Made by a program: the position numbers and the translations under genes. Below are positions 27,141 through 36,194 of a DNA stretch of 64,000 bases, piece by piece. Every line of letters starts with the position of its first letter. The stretch's first letter is position 1. The notes beneath the pieces are model-generated. The model made no database searches and had not been told where the DNA came from. It saw only the letters and a list, made by a program, of their open reading frames with translations. Source of the DNA: Hyphomicrobiales bacterium (GTDB lineage Bacteria > Pseudomonadota > Alphaproteobacteria > Rhizobiales > Rhizobiaceae); NCBI GenBank assembly GCA_002401155.1, contig NVSG01000002.1:286749-350748 (forward strand), read 5' to 3'.

Positions 27141-29071
27141 GCAGTAATTCCGAAAACGGCAAATGGCGTAATCTGTCAGGCCTGTCACAAATAATTGGAA
27201 CGACCGCTTTGGTTCTGCCTGTGATTATTGCAGCTCTTTGGGCGGTTGAGGTGCAGACCATGCTTGGACTGCTGGTTTTCAAGGAACAGTTTTTAGCATT
27301 GATGCTGGCCTGTGGTCTTGTGGCTATATTTCTAAATGTTCGCGGACGAAACGGTGAAAAATCCGGAAGTGTTCCGCTACATGATTGGCTTTTGGCCGCA
27401 TGTGCGATTGCAAGTTGCGGTTATGTTTTCGTGAACTACAAATGGCTGGTCTACGAAACCTCATCTCTTGAACCGCTGCGTATTGTGTTAGGTTGCATAA
27501 TGATTGCGACGGTGTTCGAGGCGACTCGCCGAATGATCGGTTGGACGCTCATATTCGTAGCCTTATTCTTTATTTTCTATGCACGGTTTGGCGGCATGAT
27601 GCCCGGTATTTTTGCAATACCTTCATCAAGCTGGGAGCGCATCGTAATCTATTCCTATCTTGATACGACAGCGTTGTTCGGCCTGCCTTTGTCAGTCGCA
27701 GCCAATACGATTGTCACCTTCATATTTTTTGGTGCAATGCTTAAGATCACAAGGGGTGACAAGTTTATCACCAATCTTGCTTTGTCGTTGATGGGAAAAT
27801 ATCGCGGTGGACCGGCCAAAGTATCGGTGGCTGCCTCCACTTTGTTTGGTTCTGTCTCGGGCAGTGCTGTTTCCAATGTCGCCGTGGTTGGTCCGATCTC
27901 TATCCCGATGATGGAAGAGGCCGGATATCCCAAACATCAATCGGCAGCGATTGAAGCTGTATCCTCAACCGGCGGGCAGATTATGCCTCCAGTAATGGGG
28001 ATTACCGCTTTCCTTATGGCTGATTTTCTTGCCGTGCCATATAGCGATGTGGTTATCGCGGCACTGCTTCCAGCTTTGCTTTATTATGTAGCGGTATTTG
28101 TTCAGGTTGATTTTGAAGCAGGGAAATATGGCCTCAAGGGATTGTCCCTTGCTGATCTGCCGAAGTTTTTACCGACCCTTCGTCAGGGGCTGGTGTTCTT
28201 TATCCCGCTTGGCGTGCTGATCTATGCGGTGATGTTTGCTTTTTGGCCTCCGGGAAAAGCAGGATTGGCCGCTGCCGCTGCGGCCTTGTTTGTTGGAATG
28301 ATAACTGAGCGTACCCGACCAAGTCTGAGCGATGTTGCCGGTGCCTTCGTCACAACTGGGCGGACCGTTGCGAGTATCATGATTTTGACTGCGGTTGCAG
28401 GCATTGTAATCGGTGCGCTGCAACTTGCAGGGCTTGCCTATTCGATGTCTTCAATTCTCGTGGCTCTGGCCGGGGACAATGTCGTGTTGATCCTGCTTAT
28501 GACAGCAGTGGTCTGCATTGTTCTGGGCATGGCACTGCCAACCGCAGTCATCTACACGATGCTTGCTGTGTTGGTTGCTCCGGCATTGGTTGATTTGGGT
28601 GTAGATCGTATGGCGGCGCATTTATTCATCTTTTATATGGGCATGTTGTCGATGATTACACCGCCGGTTTGTTTTGCTTCGTTCACAGCTGCAGCAATCG
28701 CTGGTGCAAGTTTTTGGAGTACGGCAATTTCCGGAATGCGTTATGGCATTGCTGCATACCTGTTGCCGTTCGTGTTTCCGTTCAGCCTGGGCCTGTTATT
28801 TCAGGGCAGCATGATGGAAATTTTCTGGGCGGCTGCATCGGCCATAATCGGGTTGATTGCTATTTCCGCAAGTCTGGTCGGCTACCTTTTCAGAAACCTC
28901 AATGTCGTTTTCCGCGTTGTGCTTTTTGCGGCCGGGTTTAGCGCGATGTTGTCTCCGTTCAATGGAGAGTTGACCAAAATGCTGAACTTCGGAGGGCTTG
29001 GCATTGTTTGCGTAATCGCGGTGTTTGAATGGATTGCAGCATCACGAACACAAACCCAGACTGCCACATGA
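27137..29071 (+). CDS. TRAP transporter fused permease (4TM + 12TM)
   Basis: 644-aa membrane protein in which the small and large TRAP permease subunits are fused, the form that works with TAXI-type binding proteins. About 16-18 hydrophobic segments are visible. The large domain has the conserved SGSAVSNVAVVGPISIPMM and GGQIMPPVMGITAFLM blocks and a late GMALPTAVIYTMLAVLVAPAL repeat. It takes up an organic acid driven by a sodium or proton gradient. It overlaps the hydratase-like gene by 4 bases, and the binding-protein gene follows. Confidence 0.94.
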   Translation: MSSNSENGKWRNLSGLSQIIGTTALVLPVIIAALWAVEVQTMLGLLVFKEQFLALMLACGLVAIFLNVRGRNGEKSGSVPLHDWLLAACAIASCGYVFVNYKWLVYETSSLEPLRIVLGCIMIATVFEATRRMIGWTLIFVALFFIFYARFGGMMPGIFAIPSSSWERIVIYSYLDTTALFGLPLSVAANTIVTFIFFGAMLKITRGDKFITNLALSLMGKYRGGPAKVSVAASTLFGSVSGSAVSNVAVVGPISIPMMEEAGYPKHQSAAIEAVSSTGGQIMPPVMGITAFLMADFLAVPYSDVVIAALLPALLYYVAVFVQVDFEAGKYGLKGLSLADLPKFLPTLRQGLVFFIPLGVLIYAVMFAFWPPGKAGLAAAAAALFVGMITERTRPSLSDVAGAFVTTGRTVASIMILTAVAGIVIGALQLAGLAYSMSSILVALAGDNVVLILLMTAVVCIVLGMALPTAVIYTMLAVLVAPALVDLGVDRMAAHLFIFYMGMLSMITPPVCFASFTAAAIAGASFWSTAISGMRYGIAAYLLPFVFPFSLGLLFQGSMMEIFWAAASAIIGLIAISASLVGYLFRNLNVVFRVVLFAAGFSAMLSPFNGELTKMLNFGGLGIVCVIAVFEWIAASRTQTQTAT

Positions 29072-29082
29072 ATATTTACCAA

Positions 29083-29129
29083 GACGGGAAATTTTCCGTC
29101 GATATCACGGTCAGCCAAATTTCTGGCTG
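29083..29129 (+). promoter_or_regulatory. Two small hairpins between TRAP permease and binding-protein genes
   Basis: GACGG/CCGTC (29083-29087 with 29096-29100) and CAGCCA/TGGCTG (29112-29117 with 29124-29129) can form two RNA hairpins just before the AGGAGG of the binding-protein gene. Such structures often protect the mRNA of highly made binding proteins; that role here is inference. Confidence 0.35.
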
Positions 29130-29159
29130 GCTTACCAAAGTCACATCTAGGAGGATACT

Positions 29160-30170
29160 ATGACTTTTACACGTTCCGCATTATTTCTGGCCGTCGCATT
29201 GGCGAGCGGTTTAACCGCAGGCATTGCTAGCGCCCAAACCGTTGCTTTGGCAACCGATAAACAAGGCACGACCTTCAACACTGTCGGTTCAGGCATTGCT
29301 AAAGTAGTCAGCGCCAATAGCGATCTGAATGTGATTATACGTCCTTATGCCGGACCGGCTGCATGGGCACCAATCGTTGATACGGGCGAAGTGCCATTCG
29401 GCATGATGTCCGCCAATAGTGGTTTTCGCGCATTCTCAGGCAAGAATGAAGCCAAGAAAGCTTATCACGGCTTGCGCATTATTCGTGCCGGTGGTGCAAG
29501 CTTGATGCTCGGATTTGCAGTTCGAGCAGACAGTGATATTCACACATTGGCGGACCTGAAAGGCAAACGCGTTTCTTCAGATTTTGGCGGTCACCTTTCG
29601 ATTGGCCACTCTCTGGCGGCATCTCTGGAAATTGGTGGCTTGAGCTGGGACGATGTTACAGCCGTACCGGTAGCCGGTGCCAATGATGGCATAGATGCCC
29701 TTGTTGCCGGTCGTCTTGATGCCACTTGGGCATCTGTTGGTCAGCCAAGAGCACGTGAAGCAGATACCCAGATTGGTATCCGTTACGTGGCTGTTCCTGA
29801 AGGAGATGCTGCCGGTGATACATTCCGCAAGATGGTATTTCCAGGTGCGCGTGTAACGATTGCACCAAATGCAGTTGCTCCGGGCATTGATGGCGATACG
29901 CGTCTACTTTCTTATGATAGCTATCTGGTTGCTGCTTCTGCAGCGTCTGACGAGATGGTCACCAAGATGTTGCAAGCTTTGTGGGATCACTCGGAAGACC
30001 TGTTCGGTCTGCACCCGAGCCTGCGTGGTTTCACCAATGAGAATGCGGTAACCGGTGCTCCGGTAATGCCATATCATCCAGCTGCGATTGCATTCTACAA
30101 ATCAAAAGGTGTTTGGAATGATGCTAATCAGGCAAATCAGGACGCGCTGATGGCTAAGGCTAGCAAATAA
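29160..30170 (+). CDS. TAXI-type TRAP transporter substrate-binding protein
   Basis: 336-aa periplasmic protein. A signal peptide is clear (basic start, hydrophobic core, cleavage after ASA near residue 25). The mature protein begins with QTVALATDKQGTTFNTVGSGIAKV, typical of the TAXI family, and contains LKGKRVSSDFGGH. It delivers the substrate to the fused permease encoded just upstream. AGGAGG precedes the ATG. A hairpin follows the gene, so it probably accumulates to higher levels than its neighbours. Confidence 0.93.
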   Translation: MTFTRSALFLAVALASGLTAGIASAQTVALATDKQGTTFNTVGSGIAKVVSANSDLNVIIRPYAGPAAWAPIVDTGEVPFGMMSANSGFRAFSGKNEAKKAYHGLRIIRAGGASLMLGFAVRADSDIHTLADLKGKRVSSDFGGHLSIGHSLAASLEIGGLSWDDVTAVPVAGANDGIDALVAGRLDATWASVGQPRAREADTQIGIRYVAVPEGDAAGDTFRKMVFPGARVTIAPNAVAPGIDGDTRLLSYDSYLVAASAASDEMVTKMLQALWDHSEDLFGLHPSLRGFTNENAVTGAPVMPYHPAAIAFYKSKGVWNDANQANQDALMAKASK

Positions 30171-30211
30171 AACTGACAAGGCAGATTTCTCTGTCCTGCT
30201 GACGATAATTT

Positions 30212-30236
30212 TTGGGGGGCTACGGTCCCCCAATTT
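30212..30236 (+). terminator. Hairpin after the TAXI binding-protein gene
   Basis: TTGGGGG (30212-30218) pairs with CCCCCAA (30227-30233), followed by only three T residues. It may be a partial terminator, or a 3'-end protector allowing some read-through into the hydrolase gene. Confidence 0.6.
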
Positions 30237-30277
30237 CATTTAGAACACCAAATTCAGATAACATAGGGAATCCAGAA

Positions 30278-31453
30278 ATGATCATGAAACACAATTGGCA
30301 ACGCCATGCCCTCGTGGTCTCGTTCAACGATTCTGCAAAGGCTGCAGAAGTTTACGGCTTTGCCGGCAACTCAGGAAAAGTAAATCTTGAAGGACAATTG
30401 CTAGCGGGTGATACAAAATCCGACACCGTATTCGTTTTTATGCACCCGACCTCAACGCTCCAGCTTCTTCCCATGCCGATGGCACTTGCCGATGCGGGTA
30501 TGCATGTGCTTTGTCCCGGCAGCCGCTACCCGCGCAATGATGTGTCGCTAATCATGGAAAAGGTAGCATTGGACCTTGGTGCATGGATCAGACATGCAAA
30601 GGAAGAATTGGGTTATTCAAAAGTTGTTCTTGTAGGCTGGTCCGGCGGCGGATCTCTGTCGCTGTTTTATCAGGCGCAAGCGGAGAACCCGACGATTACC
30701 CATACTCCTGCTGGCGATCCTGTTGACCTAACTACCGCGAACCTTATTCCTGCTGATGGTGTGGTTTTTATTGCAGCACATCTATCGCGTGCTGAAACCA
30801 TGACGGAATGGCTTGATCCTTCCGTCACCGATGAACTCGATCCCGATAACCGCGATCCGAAGTTTGATATTTACTCAGATGTCTGCCCGCATAAAGCGCC
30901 GTTTGATGCAGATTTCATTGCAGCATTTCGTGAAGCGCAAATTGCCCGAAATCGTAAAATTACCGCATGGTGTCAGGATATGTTGACAGAACTTAAGGAG
31001 CGCAATGGCCCAGAAGTTGAACGTGCATTCATAACCCATCGCACCATGTGTGATGTGCGTTGGCTTGATCTGTCAATTGATCCCAATGGGCGCAAGCCCG
31101 ACTGGTGTTATATGGGGGTGCCGCAAACAGTAAATGTTGGAGCTGTTGGTCTGGCGCGGTTCTCGACATTGCGCTCTTGGCTTAGTCAGTGGAGCTATGA
31201 TCTCTCCAATGCCAAAGGGCCGTTAAACGCTGCGCGGATTACCAAAACGCCAGTCTTACAAATTGTAAACGGCGCTGATGATGCAGTACCTGCCACACAC
31301 AATCCGGCAATTCGAGAGGCCCTGGTGACGAAAGATCAAAGCTATATCGAGCTTGAAGGGGCTACCCATTATTATCTGGGACAGCCGGAATTGCTGGAAC
31401 GCTGTATTATGTCAGTTTGTGACTGGAGCAGGGAGCGTGGCCTCCTGAGCTAA
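30278..31453 (+). CDS. Alpha/beta hydrolase
   Basis: 391-aa alpha/beta-fold hydrolase with nucleophile Ser in VLVGWSGGGSL, Asp in VNGADDAVPA and His in EGATHYYLG, so a full catalytic triad is visible. It is longer than usual (a large cap region between about 150 and 300). No signal peptide. It could cleave an ester, amide or meta-cleavage C-C product in the pathway. ATG 30278 is chosen because AGGGA lies about 10 bases upstream; the longer frame starts inside the hairpin. A second ATG is two codons later. Confidence 0.82.
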   Translation: MIMKHNWQRHALVVSFNDSAKAAEVYGFAGNSGKVNLEGQLLAGDTKSDTVFVFMHPTSTLQLLPMPMALADAGMHVLCPGSRYPRNDVSLIMEKVALDLGAWIRHAKEELGYSKVVLVGWSGGGSLSLFYQAQAENPTITHTPAGDPVDLTTANLIPADGVVFIAAHLSRAETMTEWLDPSVTDELDPDNRDPKFDIYSDVCPHKAPFDADFIAAFREAQIARNRKITAWCQDMLTELKERNGPEVERAFITHRTMCDVRWLDLSIDPNGRKPDWCYMGVPQTVNVGAVGLARFSTLRSWLSQWSYDLSNAKGPLNAARITKTPVLQIVNGADDAVPATHNPAIREALVTKDQSYIELEGATHYYLGQPELLERCIMSVCDWSRERGLLS

Positions 31454-31480
31454 AGGCTTAACCACTTATTCAGACACAAA

Positions 31481-31514
31481 AAAATGGGGCTCAAACAATT
31501 GCGCCCCATTTTTT
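31481..31514. terminator. Bidirectional terminator
   Basis: AAAATGGGGC (31481-31490) pairs with GCCCCATTTT (31503-31512), with A and T runs on the two sides. It lies between the convergent hydrolase and monooxygenase genes and can serve both. Confidence 0.88.
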
Positions 31515-31534
31515 ATTTGCTGTTTGAGCTAATT

Positions 31535-32749
31535 TTATTCGGCGGCCTCTGAAAGGGCTACGGTGTTTGCATCATATTCAAACAACCAGTCATAACGGAC
31601 CCGGACTTTTTCTGGTTGCCATTCGCTCTCAACATATTCAGCCGCCTGCACAGGATCAGCCAATGCCTCATTGTGGAAGCGATGAAGATTGGCACTTGAA
31701 CCATTTACAATCGCTGTTGTGCGCTCCAACCGCATTCCTTCATAGCGAGTAAGTGCAAGCGCTGTATCATCTGGATGAGCCTCGAAACAACGGGCGAGAA
31801 CCATTCCATCTTCAATCGCCATGATTGCACCTTGTGCCAGAAAGGGCAGGGTTGGATGACATGCATCGCCCAAAAGAGCCACACGGCCATCAGTCCATTT
31901 AGTCAATGGTTCGCGCCCGACAAGGGCCCAGCGGAACGGTGTATCAAGCGCAGAAATGGTTTCACGAACCAATGGATGCCAATCTTGGAAATCAGCAAGG
32001 CACTCTTCAACGGAACCTTCTTCAGACCAGCTTTCACGAGTCCATTCCGGGTTTTCCACAAGACCGACAAAGTTCAAATATTCGCCAGAACAAATCGGAT
32101 ATGTGATCACGTGACCATTCGTACCAACCCAGTTTGTTCCAACCGGACGACGCAATTCTTCAGGAAGTTTATCCATCGGAGCCAAACCACGCCATGCCAT
32201 CAAGCCGGTAAAGGTAGCCTTGGGGCTTGCAAACATCTGATCTCGCAAAACAGATTGCACACCATCTGCGCCAATCAACGCGCTACCGCTTGCAATCTTA
32301 CCGTCGGCAAATTTGAGGGTCACACTGTCTTCAGTTTGTTCAAAACCAGTGCAGCGGGCATTCAGATGCACGGCATCGGATTTGAGTGCCAAAACCGCAT
32401 CAAGTAAAATCTTGTGTAACTGGCCACGATGAACCAGCCAATAGGGAGCACCGAATCGTTTGATCGAATCTTCGCCAAGGTCAAACAGTTTCCATGCCTC
32501 ACCAGTGTTCCAGATCCGAACCTCTTTTCCTGCGGCTTCTGAAACGACGGCTTCCAATTGTTCGCGTAATCCCAGTTCAATTAATACCCGGGTTCCGTTT
32601 GCGGCCATCTGAATGCCCGCACCAAGTTCCAGCATTTCAGGTGCTTGTTCATAGATGTCTACATCTATGCCCTTTTGAAGCAGTGCGAGTGCCGCCGTTA
32701 GGCCGCCAATGCCGCCCCCTGCGATCAAAACGTGTGGTCTGTTACCCAA
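31535..32749 (-). CDS. FAD-dependent aromatic monooxygenase
   Basis: 404-aa class A flavoprotein monooxygenase of the salicylate/3-hydroxybenzoate hydroxylase type, which adds a hydroxyl to an aromatic ring using NAD(P)H and O2. Landmarks: FAD-binding GGGIGGLTAAL near the N-terminus, the DG motif in IGADGVQSVLR, and GDACHPTLPFLAQGA (second FAD motif). The start is TTG at 32749, supported by AGGAGG eight bases upstream. It is divergent from ubiX. It may hydroxylate the decarboxylated product to a catechol or similar ring for the dioxygenase encoded nearby (inference). Confidence 0.9.
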   Translation of the reverse strand: MGNRPHVLIAGGGIGGLTAALALLQKGIDVDIYEQAPEMLELGAGIQMAANGTRVLIELGLREQLEAVVSEAAGKEVRIWNTGEAWKLFDLGEDSIKRFGAPYWLVHRGQLHKILLDAVLALKSDAVHLNARCTGFEQTEDSVTLKFADGKIASGSALIGADGVQSVLRDQMFASPKATFTGLMAWRGLAPMDKLPEELRRPVGTNWVGTNGHVITYPICSGEYLNFVGLVENPEWTRESWSEEGSVEECLADFQDWHPLVRETISALDTPFRWALVGREPLTKWTDGRVALLGDACHPTLPFLAQGAIMAIEDGMVLARCFEAHPDDTALALTRYEGMRLERTTAIVNGSSANLHRFHNEALADPVQAAEYVESEWQPEKVRVRYDWLFEYDANTVALSEAAE

Positions 32750-32925
32750 GCCGGATTCCTCCTATAAGTAGCGGCAATACCCGAACGATGTTAAGTAGAT
32801 CGGGATAAAATTTATGTTCAATATATAAAAATTACATTCACTATTGTCAAACGAAACCAATATTTAGTACTCATTAAAAACGACAATTTTGCATTGCGGA
32901 CGTAAGGCGCTTGAAAGGGATCAAC

Positions 32926-33519
32926 ATGTCAGAAAAAAAACGTATCATTGTGGGGATTTCCGGCGCATCTGGCGTGATCTACGGCATTCGTGCGCTTCAA
33001 TTGCTCCGCGAAATACCGGATATCGAAACCCACGCCGTAATTTCGCCTTCCGCGTTTTTGACCGCTCAAAGCGAAGTGGATATGTCGGCGGATGAAATAA
33101 AGAAATTACCGGACGTGCTACATGGATTTCGTGATATTGGTGCGTCGATTTCTTCCGGCTCATTTAAGACCGATGGAATGCTGGTCGCGCCATGCTCAAT
33201 AAAAACTCTCTCAGCCATTGCCAATTGCTATGCCGGTCAGTTGCTGGTTCGTGCGGCTGACGTTTGTCTCAAGGAACGCAGGCGACTTGTTCTCATGTTA
33301 CGCGAGACGCCTTTGCATCACGGGCATATATCATTGATGCAACAGGCAACGTTAAACGGCGCAATCATCATGCCGCCAGTACCCGCCTTTTATGCGCGTC
33401 CACAATCATTGGACGAGATGGTAACCCATACTGTGGGCCGCGCGCTTGATTTATTCGGGATTGATGCAGGCGTTGTCCGGCGCTGGAAGGAAACGGTCGA
33501 ACCCGACGATGAAACCTAA
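32926..33519 (+). CDS. ubiX: UbiX-family flavin prenyltransferase
   Basis: 197-aa UbiX-family protein that attaches dimethylallyl phosphate to FMN, giving the prenylated flavin used by UbiD enzymes. Visible: IIVGISGASGVIYGIRAL, SSGSFKTDGMLVAPCSIKTLSAIA, and LRETPLHHGHISLM. AAAGGGA precedes ATG 32926, which is preferred to an upstream TTG. It probably serves the UbiD enzyme encoded at 22441. It is a pathway-linked copy; a housekeeping copy for ubiquinone synthesis may exist elsewhere. It overlaps the convergent TIGR02444-like gene by 4 bases. Confidence 0.93.
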   Translation: MSEKKRIIVGISGASGVIYGIRALQLLREIPDIETHAVISPSAFLTAQSEVDMSADEIKKLPDVLHGFRDIGASISSGSFKTDGMLVAPCSIKTLSAIANCYAGQLLVRAADVCLKERRRLVLMLRETPLHHGHISLMQQATLNGAIIMPPVPAFYARPQSLDEMVTHTVGRALDLFGIDAGVVRRWKETVEPDDET

Positions 33520-34040
33520 CTAACAAGTTTGGGAACGCATAGAGTGACCAACTCTGCCAATTCTTGACGGTCGGAATCACTTTGTGACACTCCGAGATGG
33601 GTGTAATAAATATCCAGATTATGATGGGCACTGGATTCTATAATTTTCAAATCAGAGGATTGTGTTTCAGATTTAAACATCAAGTTGAAAGCTGAAAAAA
33701 GAAGTTGTTGTTCAAGTTTTTCTGCAGCCAGCTCACGTGCCTTGATTGTGGTTCGAAATGTCTCCGCCTGATCTACCGGCAAACCATAGCTAGTCAATTT
33801 GAGGCGCTGGCGTGTATGCCGGAGTGGCCTCACAACATTAGCATGAAACTCTTCCGCTCCCTGAATGAGCTGCACGAATATGTCGTGGTCAACTGTTTTA
33901 TCCTGATCCGCTACCCATAAAGCAAATAGCAGAATATTGACGTCCAGTTGATGGCGTTCCTGCAAGTTCAGGCAGAGCCGTGATACTCCCGGACGCATAT
34001 AGCGGTCGATTGAAAATGACCAAAAAGGAAAATCATTCAC
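33516..34040 (-). CDS. TIGR02444-like conserved hypothetical protein
   Basis: 174-aa protein of unknown function. The N-terminal FWSFSIDRYMRPGVSRLCLNLQERHQLDVNILLFALWVADQ is the pattern of the proteobacterial TIGR02444/DUF2390 family; the rest is helical and variable. It looks soluble, and a GTG or other weak start is likely. It lies convergent to ubiX and may be unrelated to the catabolic genes. Confidence 0.7.
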   Translation of the reverse strand: MNDFPFWSFSIDRYMRPGVSRLCLNLQERHQLDVNILLFALWVADQDKTVDHDIFVQLIQGAEEFHANVVRPLRHTRQRLKLTSYGLPVDQAETFRTTIKARELAAEKLEQQLLFSAFNLMFKSETQSSDLKIIESSAHHNLDIYYTHLGVSQSDSDRQELAELVTLCVPKLVS

Positions 34041-34104
34041 GAGGCGGTTCCATGACTTATTTCGATAGCAGGTGTTTACGCTTTAATCAGATATTCCCCA
34101 ATAC

Positions 34105-35100
34105 CTATTTTTTGAGACCATCCCACCAAAGGCAATTTGGGCTCATAACTTCGTGATTACCCGGTAAAACCTGAACGGGTGCCCGTTGTCCCTTTTCAGC
34201 AGCCCCAAGGCGAAGATCGCGGGCAAAAGCACGGCGTTCATCATCAAGCCATGTACGGTCATGTCCCCACAAGCTTGGACCGTCTTCCGATTCAACAGAT
34301 TGCCAATTTGCCGGATCGATCTCGCGCCCGCCCCAGCCATATTCCACCATGAAATTGGACGGGGTCCATGAATAAAAACTGGTCATCCAGTCATTGGTAT
34401 GGCGCCCCAGCGTCGCTCCGATATTCCCCTCGCGCAGTTCAGCAAGATCATAGCCTTGCCCCACATCATCTAGGTTCATCAGTTCCATCATCAAATGGTG
34501 CACGCCGTTCTTGCCGGTTTCAATCAACGCCAGTGAATGATGGCGTGGATTAATATGAAAGAAAAATGCCTTGAACGGACGCAGGGCAAAGTCTGAAAGG
34601 CGGAAATTCAAAATCTCCGTATAAAAGGGCATGAGATCGTCAATGGATTCGCATGTTAAAACAGCGTGCCCAAGCCCCATCACCCCGGTACGGAAACCGG
34701 AGATACACCGGCCCGGCTCAAATGGGTCCGTTGCAATCTCACCCCCGTAAAATGCTTCCAGCCGATTGCCGGCAGGATCAAGAAACCAGATCAAATTAGC
34801 TACCCGGCGTTGCTCCGCCAAAGCACGCTCGCCAACATGCACGGTCACCCCATGCGCTTCAAGGCGTGCTGCCAATTGATCCAGTGCGGAGTGGCCGTGG
34901 ACTTCCCAGCCCATATAACGAAATTGCTCATTGCCATCTTCCTCCACATGCAATCGTTGGCGACGGTCGTCCATCCGAAATGCCACAGACTTATTGGATT
35001 TATCCACTGATTGCAGACCCAGCAATTTTGGTCCGTAATCCAACCAGTCAGACAATTGATTTGTGCTGATTCCGATATAGCCAAGGGAAAGAAGGGACAT
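34105..35100 (-). CDS. Type I extradiol ring-cleavage dioxygenase-like protein
   Basis: 331-aa two-domain VOC protein resembling 2,3-dihydroxybiphenyl 1,2-dioxygenase (BphC), which splits a catechol ring next to the diol using Fe(II). Domain 1 is about 1-130 (LGYIGISTNQLSDW at the start) and domain 2 about 140-280. The iron ligands appear present: His in GLGHAVL, His in RHHSLALIE and Glu in MVEYGWGG. It probably opens the ring made by the flavin monooxygenase. It is divergent from the fumarylacetoacetase-family gene with 88 bases between. Confidence 0.88.
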   Translation of the reverse strand: MSLLSLGYIGISTNQLSDWLDYGPKLLGLQSVDKSNKSVAFRMDDRRQRLHVEEDGNEQFRYMGWEVHGHSALDQLAARLEAHGVTVHVGERALAEQRRVANLIWFLDPAGNRLEAFYGGEIATDPFEPGRCISGFRTGVMGLGHAVLTCESIDDLMPFYTEILNFRLSDFALRPFKAFFFHINPRHHSLALIETGKNGVHHLMMELMNLDDVGQGYDLAELREGNIGATLGRHTNDWMTSFYSWTPSNFMVEYGWGGREIDPANWQSVESEDGPSLWGHDRTWLDDERRAFARDLRLGAAEKGQRAPVQVLPGNHEVMSPNCLWWDGLKK

Positions 35101-35188
35101 CTAAGAAGCCTTTTTAAAATTTGTAATTGCATAATATCAAAAATTGCAATATTTGCAAATAGTGAGAATAATTAAATTTGGAAATAAT

Positions 35189-36169
35189 ATGAAACTTGGA
35201 TCTTTAAAGAGTGGCGGGCGTGACGGCACATTGGTTGTGGTATCCCGTGATTTAACGCGGATGGTGACTGCGAGTGACATCGCCCCAAGCCTGCGTGAAG
35301 CAGTTGAAAACTGGGCTATTGCGCGTCCGTTATTACAGGTGGTATCGGATCGGTTGAACAATGGCGATGAAGCTGGACAGGCATATGATGCAGCCCTGTT
35401 GGCCTCGCCTTTGCCTCGAACTTTCCAATGGGCTGATGGCAGTGCCTACCTTTCGCACATGCGTCTGGTACGACAGGCGCGCGGCGCGGAAATGCCTGAA
35501 AGTTTTAAAACCGATCCGCTTATGTATCAGGGCGCTGGCGATACATTTTTGGCACCGCAGGATGATATCGCACTTTATGATGAAAGCTGGGGGCTGGATT
35601 TTGAAAGTGAGATTTCAGTAATTGTCGATGACACACCTGCCGGTACCGACAGCGTTACAGCAAAAGATAAAATTCTGTTGATCGCCCTTTGTAATGATAT
35701 TTCTTTACGCAATTTGATACCCAATGAGCTGGCCAAGGGGTTTGGTTTTTTTCAGTCAAAACCCTCCAGTGCATTCTCGCCGGTATGTGTAACTCCTGAT
35801 GAACTTGGAGATGTTTGGGATGGTGGAAAAGTTAATTTGCCACTTGTCACAACCTATAATGGAACAGAGTTTGGCCGGGTTGAAGCGGGCAATGATCTCT
35901 ATTTCGATTTTCCTCATTTGATCTCTCATGTGGCCAAGACGCGGGCAATTGGTGCCGGCGCGATAATTGGTTCGGGAACGGTTTCTAACGAAGATTACAA
36001 GACGCTTGGTTCTTCCTGTCTGGCTGAAAAACGAATGATTGAAATTCTCGAAACCGGTTCGCCGATTACACCGTTCATGAGTGATGGAGACACCATAAAG
36101 ATAGAGATGTTCGATGGCTCCGGGCAATCGATCTTTGGTGCAATTGATCAAAAAGTGGTTGCAAAGTAA
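35189..36169 (+). CDS. Fumarylacetoacetate hydrolase-family protein
   Basis: 326-aa FAH-family protein, a group of C-C hydrolases, decarboxylases and hydratases acting on open-chain dioxo acids from ring cleavage. Visible: DLTRMVTASDIAPSLREAVENW at the N-terminus (FAA_hydrolase N domain), YDESWGLDFESEISVIVDD with acidic metal ligands, and GAGAIIGSGTVSN followed by SCLAEKRMIE. ATG 35189 is chosen over the longer frame because that region is non-coding in composition. It probably handles the product of the extradiol enzyme. The IclR gene follows 25 bases later. Confidence 0.9.
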   Translation: MKLGSLKSGGRDGTLVVVSRDLTRMVTASDIAPSLREAVENWAIARPLLQVVSDRLNNGDEAGQAYDAALLASPLPRTFQWADGSAYLSHMRLVRQARGAEMPESFKTDPLMYQGAGDTFLAPQDDIALYDESWGLDFESEISVIVDDTPAGTDSVTAKDKILLIALCNDISLRNLIPNELAKGFGFFQSKPSSAFSPVCVTPDELGDVWDGGKVNLPLVTTYNGTEFGRVEAGNDLYFDFPHLISHVAKTRAIGAGAIIGSGTVSNEDYKTLGSSCLAEKRMIEILETGSPITPFMSDGDTIKIEMFDGSGQSIFGAIDQKVVAK

Positions 36170-36194
36170 CCCGCAAACATTTTTATCATTCCAG

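Noticed and set aside
22441-33519. Furoate/FDCA (hmf-type) pathway
   Set aside because: UbiD, UbiX and a molybdenum hydroxylase fit, but no furoyl-CoA synthetase or other hydroxylase subunits are present.
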